Assembly (NCBI GenBank): GCA_965652145.1 | Contig: CBFGTV010000007.1 | Span: forward strand, 1 to 64,000 | Length of the DNA stretch: 64,000 nucleotides | Source: CBFGTV01 sp965652145 | GTDB lineage: Bacteria > Bacillota > Clostridia > Peptostreptococcales > Natronincolaceae | Direction of reading: 5' to 3' | Shown here: in pieces, positions 59,124 through 64,000 of the stretch | Layout: every line of letters starts with the position of its first letter | Position numbering within the stretch: position 1 is the stretch's first letter | Notes under the pieces: model-generated | Databases searched by the model: none | The model's input: only the letters and a program-made list of their open reading frames with translations | What the model was told of the DNA's origin: nothing | Translations under genes and position numbers: made by a program

Positions 59124-61304
59124 ATGAACCTAGTACATTTAAACGGCCCGCAACAGGAGGCTGTTCGTCATACAGAAGGGCCGCTGCTAATTTTGGCCGG
59201 TGCCGGCTCGGGAAAAACCAGGGTACTGACCCATCGAATTGCGTATTTGGTGGAGGAAAAGGGAATATCGCCCTATCGAATATTAGCCATTACCTTTACC
59301 AATAAGGCTGCAAAGGAAATGAGGGAACGGGTAGAGACGCTATTGGGAGACAACTGTCGGGACCTCTGGGTGAGTACCTTCCACTCCTCCTGTGTCAGGA
59401 TTTTACGGAGAGATATAGATAAAATCGGCTTTGAGAGGAACTTCGTCATCTATGATACCTCTGACCAGGAAATTGTCATGAAGGAATGTATTAAGGGACT
59501 GGGGCTGGATGATAAGACTTTTGCGCCAAGGGCGGTCTTAGGGGAAATAGGCAGGGCCAAGGATCAACTGATGGGGCCCAAGGAATTCCTAGAGACCTAC
59601 CGGGGCGAATATAGAAAAGAAAAAATCGGTAAGCTCTATGAAATGTACCAGCAAAAGCTGCGGGGAAATAATGCCCTCGACTTTGATGATCTGATTATGA
59701 AAACCGTAGAATTATTTTCTGCCAACCCAACCATATTACATTATTATCAGGAAAAATTCCAATATATATTGGTAGACGAATTTCAAGATACTAACCTTTC
59801 CCAATACCAATTGGTCAGTATGCTGGCCAGAGCCCATCAAAACCTCTGTGTCGTAGGAGACGACGACCAATCCATTTATAGCTGGCGAGGGGCCGATATT
59901 CAAAATATCTTGGGCTTTGAAAAGGATTTTCCGAGGGCCCACGTCATTAAGCTGGAACAAAACTATCGGTCTACGGGTAGCATTTTGGATGCAGCCAACC
60001 ATGTGGTTTCCAATAATCGTCAGAGAAAAAGTAAGCGGCTGATTACAGATAATCCAAGGGGTGAGATCATTCAGTATTATAAGGCCGTTAATGAATATGA
60101 TGAGGCCCAGTATATTACTACCAGCATTAAGAAAATAATAAAGGAAGAACATAAGTCCTACGACAGCTTTGCCATATTATATCGTACCAATGCCCAATCC
60201 CGGGTTTTAGAGGAAGCCCTGATGAAGGAAAACATCCCCTATCGTCTTTATGGGGGCATTCGATTCTATGATCGTAAAGAAATTAAAGACATTTTAGCCT
60301 ATTTAAAAATTATTGAAAACCCTGTAGATGATGTGAATCTTAGTCGAATTATCAATGTACCGAAGCGAGGAATTGGGCTGAAAAGCATCGAAAAGGTGGC
60401 AGAATATGCTGCTCAGCGGGGGGAAAGCCTCTTTAGTGCTTTTTTGGATGTAGACGACATAGGCGGTCTATCTACCCGAGTAAAGGTACAGGGCAATCAG
60501 TTTACAGAAATGATCGTGAGTCTGATTGAAAGAAAAGATCAATTAACCGTGACAGAGATAGTAGATGAAATCTATGAGAAAACTGGGTATCTCAAGGAGC
60601 TTCAAATGGAAAATACAGTGGAGGCAGCCAGCCGGATCGAAAACCTTCAGGAATTTCGCTCCTTAACCCAGGATTTTGATCAAAATTCAGAGGTTAAAAC
60701 CCTGGAGGAATTTTTAGCCAGAACCTCCCTGGAAAGCTCTGTCGATACCCTGGAGGAAGGGCAGGATTCAGTGGTACTGATGACCCTGCACAGTGCCAAG
60801 GGCCTGGAGTTTCCTGTGGTATTCATTCCAGGAATGGAGGAAGGAATCTTTCCCTCTTATATGTCGATTCAGGAGCAAAATGAGGAAGAGGAGCGGAGGC
60901 TATGCTATGTGGGGATTACCCGGGCCATGGAAAGACTGTATATGACCCATGCCGTAATGAGGACCCTCTATGGACGAACCAGCTATAATACTCCCTCTAG
61001 GTTTATTGATGAAATTCCCCAGGAACTCATTACGAAGGAAAGGGCCTATGACCGTAAAAAAGAGGTGCTTAAGATGCAAACCTCGCCGCTTTTTAGAGGC
61101 GAGATGCTTCATTCAGGGCGAAGGGCCACCCCTGCTCCTTCCTCCAATACGGGAGAATATAAGGCAGGAACAAAGGTGAGACATCCTAAATTTGGTCAGG
61201 GCACCATTGTGGCCGTTGATAAGGATATGCTAAGCATCGCTTTTCCCCAGGGAGGAATTAAAAAAATTGCGTCAACCTTTATCCAATTAGACATAATAGA
61301 ATAA
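59124..61304 (+). CDS. pcrA: ATP-dependent DNA helicase PcrA (UvrD family)
   Basis: A 726-residue superfamily 1 helicase, 3'-5', for repair and rolling-circle replication. Motifs: LNGPQQEAV (Q motif) at 6, AGAGSGKT at 25-32 (I), FTNKAAKEM near 63 (Ia), LVDEFQDTN near 217 (II), VVGDDDQSIYSWRGA near 245 (III), LEQNYRS near 276 (IV), VVLMTLHSAKGLEFPVVF near 550 (V) and RRLCYVGITRA near 590 (VI). The C-terminal Tudor-like tail (KVRHPKFGQGTIVAVDKD), which binds RNA polymerase in PcrA, is present. AGGAGAG precedes the ATG. ligA follows after 21 bases, the common Firmicute arrangement. Confidence 0.97.
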   Translation: MNLVHLNGPQQEAVRHTEGPLLILAGAGSGKTRVLTHRIAYLVEEKGISPYRILAITFTNKAAKEMRERVETLLGDNCRDLWVSTFHSSCVRILRRDIDKIGFERNFVIYDTSDQEIVMKECIKGLGLDDKTFAPRAVLGEIGRAKDQLMGPKEFLETYRGEYRKEKIGKLYEMYQQKLRGNNALDFDDLIMKTVELFSANPTILHYYQEKFQYILVDEFQDTNLSQYQLVSMLARAHQNLCVVGDDDQSIYSWRGADIQNILGFEKDFPRAHVIKLEQNYRSTGSILDAANHVVSNNRQRKSKRLITDNPRGEIIQYYKAVNEYDEAQYITTSIKKIIKEEHKSYDSFAILYRTNAQSRVLEEALMKENIPYRLYGGIRFYDRKEIKDILAYLKIIENPVDDVNLSRIINVPKRGIGLKSIEKVAEYAAQRGESLFSAFLDVDDIGGLSTRVKVQGNQFTEMIVSLIERKDQLTVTEIVDEIYEKTGYLKELQMENTVEAASRIENLQEFRSLTQDFDQNSEVKTLEEFLARTSLESSVDTLEEGQDSVVLMTLHSAKGLEFPVVFIPGMEEGIFPSYMSIQEQNEEEERRLCYVGITRAMERLYMTHAVMRTLYGRTSYNTPSRFIDEIPQELITKERAYDRKKEVLKMQTSPLFRGEMLHSGRRATPAPSSNTGEYKAGTKVRHPKFGQGTIVAVDKDMLSIAFPQGGIKKIASTFIQLDIIE

Positions 61305-61325
61305 AAGGGCTATAGAGGTGAAGAT

Positions 61326-63311
61326 ATGGAAAAAATTCAAAGAATGAAGGAATTGATTCATCAGCTTAATGAGCACAATTATCGCTACTATGTATTAGAT
61401 GAACCTATTATTTCAGACAAGGAATATGATGCAATTTATGATGAATTAACCCAGCTGGAGTCAGAGACTGGAGAAGTTCTGCCGGATTCTCCAAGCCTCA
61501 GGGTGGGGGGGGATCCTTTAAAGACCTTCCAGTCCCATCGGCATTTGGCACAATTATGGAGTCTGGATAAATGCAAAACCGACCAAGAGCTGATTAACTG
61601 GGATACCAGGGTGAAAAAGCTTTTAGAGGGGCATGACGTACCCATTGAATATGTGATGGAATATAAGTTTGATGGGTTAACCCTAAACCTGACCTATGAG
61701 GATGGAAGGCTGGTACAGGCCGCCACCAGAGGAAACGGCATAGTGGGTGAGGGGATTTTGGAACAGGTAAAAACCATCAGGTCGGTTCCCTTGACCATTG
61801 ATTTTAAAGGAAAACTAGAGGTTCAGGGGGAAGGGCTAATGCGGCTTTCGGTTTTGGAAAAGTATAATGAATCAGCCCCAGAGCCCCTCAAAAACCCGAG
61901 AAATGCTGCGGCAGGAGCCTTAAGAAATTTAGACCCCAAGGTGACAGCCTCCCGTAACCTCGATGCATATTTTTATAATATCGGATACTACGAAGGAATT
62001 CAGTTTGAAACCCATACCCAGGTGATTGATTTCCTAAAGGAAAACAAATTCCCTGTCAGTCGATTCACTCAGCGATGTAACGACATTCATGAGGTGATTA
62101 AAACCATCGAAGGGCTGAAGGAAGCCCTGGGGGAGCTGGACTTTTTAATTGATGGGCTTGTTATAAAAATCAATTCCCTAAGGGCACGGGAAATACTGGG
62201 ATATACCCAAAAGTTTCCCCGTTGGGCCATGGCCTATAAGTTTGAGGCCCAGGAGGTAACCACCAGGGTAAGGGCAGTCATATGGCAGGTGGGGCGTACT
62301 GGGAAGCTAACCCCCTCGGCTGACCTGGAGCCTGTTGATATTGGCGGGGTTACCGTGGGAAGGGCCACCCTTAACAACTGGGACGATATACAAAGAAAAA
62401 AAGTAAAGGTAGGCTGTCGGGTATGGTTAAGGCGATCTAACGATGTTATTCCGGAAATCATGGGGGCCATTGAAGAGACCTGTGACCAGGCAGTAGAAAT
62501 TCAAAAGCCGACCCATTGTCCCGCCTGTGGCAGTGAGCTGCATGAAAAGGGAGCCCATATTTTCTGTACCAATTCCCTCTCCTGTAAACCCCAACTGGTA
62601 TCAAGAATTGTTCACTATGCCAGCCGGGATGCCATGGACATTGAAGGCTTCAGTGAAAAAACCGCTGCTCAGCTCTATGAGGCCCTGGGCTTGAAGGGAA
62701 TTGCTGACTTATATGAGCTTAAATATGAGGATTTGGTTTCTCTGGAGCGGTTCGGAGACAAAAAAGCAAGAAATCTGCTGGAGTCCATAGAAAAAAGCAA
62801 GGATTGCAGCCTTGATGCCTTTGTTTATGCCTTAGGGATTCCCAATGTGGGCAGAAAGACTGCCTCAGATTTAGCCAAGCATTATCAATCCCTCGATGCC
62901 ATCATGGAAGCTAAATATGATGAACTGATCACCATTCCCGATGTAGGGGGGATCGTAGCCAGCAGTATTATAGAATTTTTTGAAGATGAAAAAATTTGTA
63001 AAAGTATTGAGAAGCTCCTGAAGGCGGGGGTCAAGCCCCATCATGAAGCCCAGGCTGTTGTTGAAAATCCCTTTAGTGGTAAAACCGTTGTGGTGACCGG
63101 TACTTTAAATCATTTCAGCCGTAAGGAAATCAAGGATTTATTAGAAAAGCTTAATGCCAAGGTAGCTGGCAGCGTCAGCAAAAATACAGATTATTTAATT
63201 GCGGGGGAGGCTGCCGGGTCTAAGCTGGATAAGGCCATGGAAATCTTAAATTCAGGAGTAGAAACCAGCTTGAAAATATTACAGGAAGATGACTTTATCA
63301 AGATGATATAA
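61326..63311 (+). CDS. ligA: NAD-dependent DNA ligase LigA (divergent active-site region)
   Basis: A 661-residue NAD+-dependent ligase. Domain Ia HNYRYYVLDEPIISDKEYDAIYDEL near 20, the adenylated lysine K114 in EYKFDGL, OB fold (YTQKFPRWAMAYKFEA near 297), four-cysteine zinc finger CPACGSELH...CTNSLSC near 400-420, HhH region (GIPNVGRKTASDLA near 505) and C-terminal BRCT (585-661) are all visible. Oddities: the usual TRGDG-x-x-GEDVT motif reads TRGNGIVGEGI, and KIDG reads KFDG. It may be a diverged but functional subgroup, or a second LigA. It is coupled to pcrA. Confidence 0.94.
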   Translation: MEKIQRMKELIHQLNEHNYRYYVLDEPIISDKEYDAIYDELTQLESETGEVLPDSPSLRVGGDPLKTFQSHRHLAQLWSLDKCKTDQELINWDTRVKKLLEGHDVPIEYVMEYKFDGLTLNLTYEDGRLVQAATRGNGIVGEGILEQVKTIRSVPLTIDFKGKLEVQGEGLMRLSVLEKYNESAPEPLKNPRNAAAGALRNLDPKVTASRNLDAYFYNIGYYEGIQFETHTQVIDFLKENKFPVSRFTQRCNDIHEVIKTIEGLKEALGELDFLIDGLVIKINSLRAREILGYTQKFPRWAMAYKFEAQEVTTRVRAVIWQVGRTGKLTPSADLEPVDIGGVTVGRATLNNWDDIQRKKVKVGCRVWLRRSNDVIPEIMGAIEETCDQAVEIQKPTHCPACGSELHEKGAHIFCTNSLSCKPQLVSRIVHYASRDAMDIEGFSEKTAAQLYEALGLKGIADLYELKYEDLVSLERFGDKKARNLLESIEKSKDCSLDAFVYALGIPNVGRKTASDLAKHYQSLDAIMEAKYDELITIPDVGGIVASSIIEFFEDEKICKSIEKLLKAGVKPHHEAQAVVENPFSGKTVVVTGTLNHFSRKEIKDLLEKLNAKVAGSVSKNTDYLIAGEAAGSKLDKAMEILNSGVETSLKILQEDDFIKMI

Positions 63312-63318
63312 AACGTTT

Positions 63319-63361
63319 AAAAGACCTTAAACCAGAATATAGCTGGCTTGAGGTCTTTTTT
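63319..63361 (+). terminator. Terminator after ligA
   Basis: Stem AAAAGACCTTAA...CCAG / CTGG...TTGAGGTCTTTT with T-run. Confidence 0.88.
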
Positions 63362-63366
63362 GATAT

Positions 63367-63396
63367 AAAGCCACTTTCTTAGGGGAAAGTGGCTTT
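63367..63396. terminator. Second hairpin between ligA and the micro-protein gene
   Basis: A perfect 12-bp stem AAAGCCACTTTC/GAAAGTGGCTTT. On the minus strand it lies past the end of the LLFFF copy 4 gene and probably terminates it. Confidence 0.75.
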
Positions 63397-63448
63397 ATCT
63401 GCAGTATGGCAGCATATTTCAATCTGCTGCTAAATAAAGGTTCAGTAA

Positions 63449-63622
63449 TTAGCAGAAGAAGTGTTGGCCGCCGAATAATAGGACTAGTAACAGGAAGAAG
63501 AATAGAAGGCTGTCACCTGATCCCCTAAAGATACCGCAATTACAGAAAATGATCACCAGAAGCAGGAAGAAGAACAACAAGCTACTTTTGCCTCCCCAAA
63601 GAGAACCTATACCTGTTGACAT
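63449..63622 (-). CDS. LLFFF micro-protein, copy 4
   Basis: A 57-residue member on the minus strand, 6 kb from the tandem set: MSTGIGSLWGGK, then SSLLFFFLLLVIIFCNC, GIFRGSGD, SLLFFFLLLVLLFGGQHFFC. It is nearly identical to copy 3 over both helices. A strong AAAGGAGGTG lies before the ATG. Its separation from the others by pcrA-ligA, on the opposite strand, points to an older or independent duplication. Confidence 0.8.
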   Translation of the reverse strand: MSTGIGSLWGGKSSLLFFFLLLVIIFCNCGIFRGSGDSLLFFFLLLVLLFGGQHFFC

Positions 63623-63699
63623 ACATTTACACCTCCTTTTAGATGAAAAAAATAAGTTTTTGTACTATAGTCTATGAAAAATAATAAAGGAGGTGTTAA

Positions 63700-63737
63700 A
63701 AATTCCCCCATTCTTTAAAATTTTGATGGGGGAATTT
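63700..63737 (-). terminator. Terminator of the rubrerythrin-like gene
   Basis: A perfect 12-bp stem AAATTCCCCCAT/ATGGGGGAATTT; on the minus strand it runs into TTTTTAAC directly after the rubrerythrin stop. Confidence 0.85.
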
Positions 63738-64000
63738 CTATTTCTGGGATGAATTTATTTCTTTTAATTTTTTAATTAGTGACTGAAAGGCCCTTTCATG
63801 CTCCGCTTCAGTAACCCTTAGCTCCTTGAAGTAATTGGCTATCTCCTCGAAGCCTTCTTCCCGGGCAACCCTTTCATATTCACGGTAAAGGGTAACAGTT
63901 TCATAGCGTTCTCCCTCTACAGATCGTTTTAAATTAGTCAAAGTATCCTTGGTTCCATTTAGAAACCCATAGATCCCCTCGGCATGAGATTCCTCATGTT
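63738..64000 (-). CDS. Rubrerythrin-like ferritin-fold protein (5' end beyond window)
   Basis: The visible C-terminal 87 residues begin HEESHAEGIYGFLNGTKDT and run to KLKEINSSQK; the frame continues past the window edge. The diiron helices of rubrerythrin are recognisable (EESHAEGIYGF; SVEGERYETVTLYREYERVAREEGF with the E-x-x-Y pattern; ELRVTEAEHERAFQSL). No C-terminal rubredoxin domain follows, so this is the short form or one with the rubredoxin at the N-terminus. Such proteins reduce peroxide in anaerobes. A terminator lies directly after the stop. Confidence 0.9.
   Translation of the reverse strand, partial: HEESHAEGIYGFLNGTKDTLTNLKRSVEGERYETVTLYREYERVAREEGFEEIANYFKELRVTEAEHERAFQSLIKKLKEINSSQK

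Noticed and set aside
59736..60152. 138-codon minus-strand frame inside pcrA
   Set aside because: Antisense to conserved helicase motifs II to IV; no start signal and no domain.

Overview
The window looks like a chromosomal stretch of a low-GC, endospore-forming, strictly anaerobic Firmicute of the class Clostridia. An Alkaliphilus/Natronincola-type relative is my best guess, from overall gene content only. Evidence: AGGAGG-type ribosome binding sites with frequent GTG/TTG starts, guanine riboswitches, a CIRCE element, CotF-like coat proteins, Rex, 2[4Fe-4S] ferredoxin, an electron-confurcating lactate dehydrogenase/Etf set and a Bacillus-type Fe-S PurF. No rRNA, tRNA, CRISPR, prophage or complete insertion sequence was seen.

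Layout. 1-4050: end of an ABC permease, its ATPase, an ECF sigma/anti-sigma pair and two membrane proteins with bactofilin-like repeats. 4140-5700: DUF1858 and DUF438/hemerythrin/PAS genes behind an FNR-like palindrome. 5766-11290: small genes, tsaD (its stop codon is written by a MITE), a phased cluster of DnaA boxes, BirA-controlled bioY and an ABC-F ATPase. 11288-15327: rex, a MarR regulator, ferredoxin, a P-loop/Asp23 fusion and glutamate dehydrogenase. 15563-20423: GntR regulator and the lctBCD-type lactate operon with duplicated operators. 20406-26920: HD-GYP protein, a second inverted-repeat element, an SDR gene clipped by a second MITE copy, a YpeB-like protein, OGG and DUF554. 27023-29322: groES-groEL. 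29372-31000: small membrane and spore coat genes. 31150-32696: aldo/keto reductase and a thioesterase. 32920-49733: a 17-kb purine region with two guanine riboswitches (guaBA; purine permease) and purKECSQLFMNHD. 49747-50437: zinc-ligand-free S4 paralog behind a Fur-family box. 50876-56344: HTH-TPR regulator, metallophosphoesterase, a Rossmann/chemoreceptor fusion, yerC and aspartate kinase. 56543-57352 and 63449-63622: four copies of a tiny hydrophobic protein family. 57486-63311: PHP phosphatase, DUF3793 behind a Fur-like box, pcrA and ligA. The right edge cuts a rubrerythrin-like gene.

How the genes work together. The purine block makes IMP and then GMP, with guanine sensed at two leader RNAs. 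The lactate operon should oxidise lactate with NAD+ by confurcating reduced ferredoxin, under a GntR regulator and probably CcpA. Rex, ferredoxin, glutamate dehydrogenase and three Fur-like boxes point to redox and metal control typical of an amino-acid/lactate-using anaerobe. The observations most worth following are the four-member LLFFF micro-protein family, the NAD-binding chemoreceptor fusion, the stop-codon-writing MITE, the phased DnaA-box cluster and the Fur-box S4 paralog.
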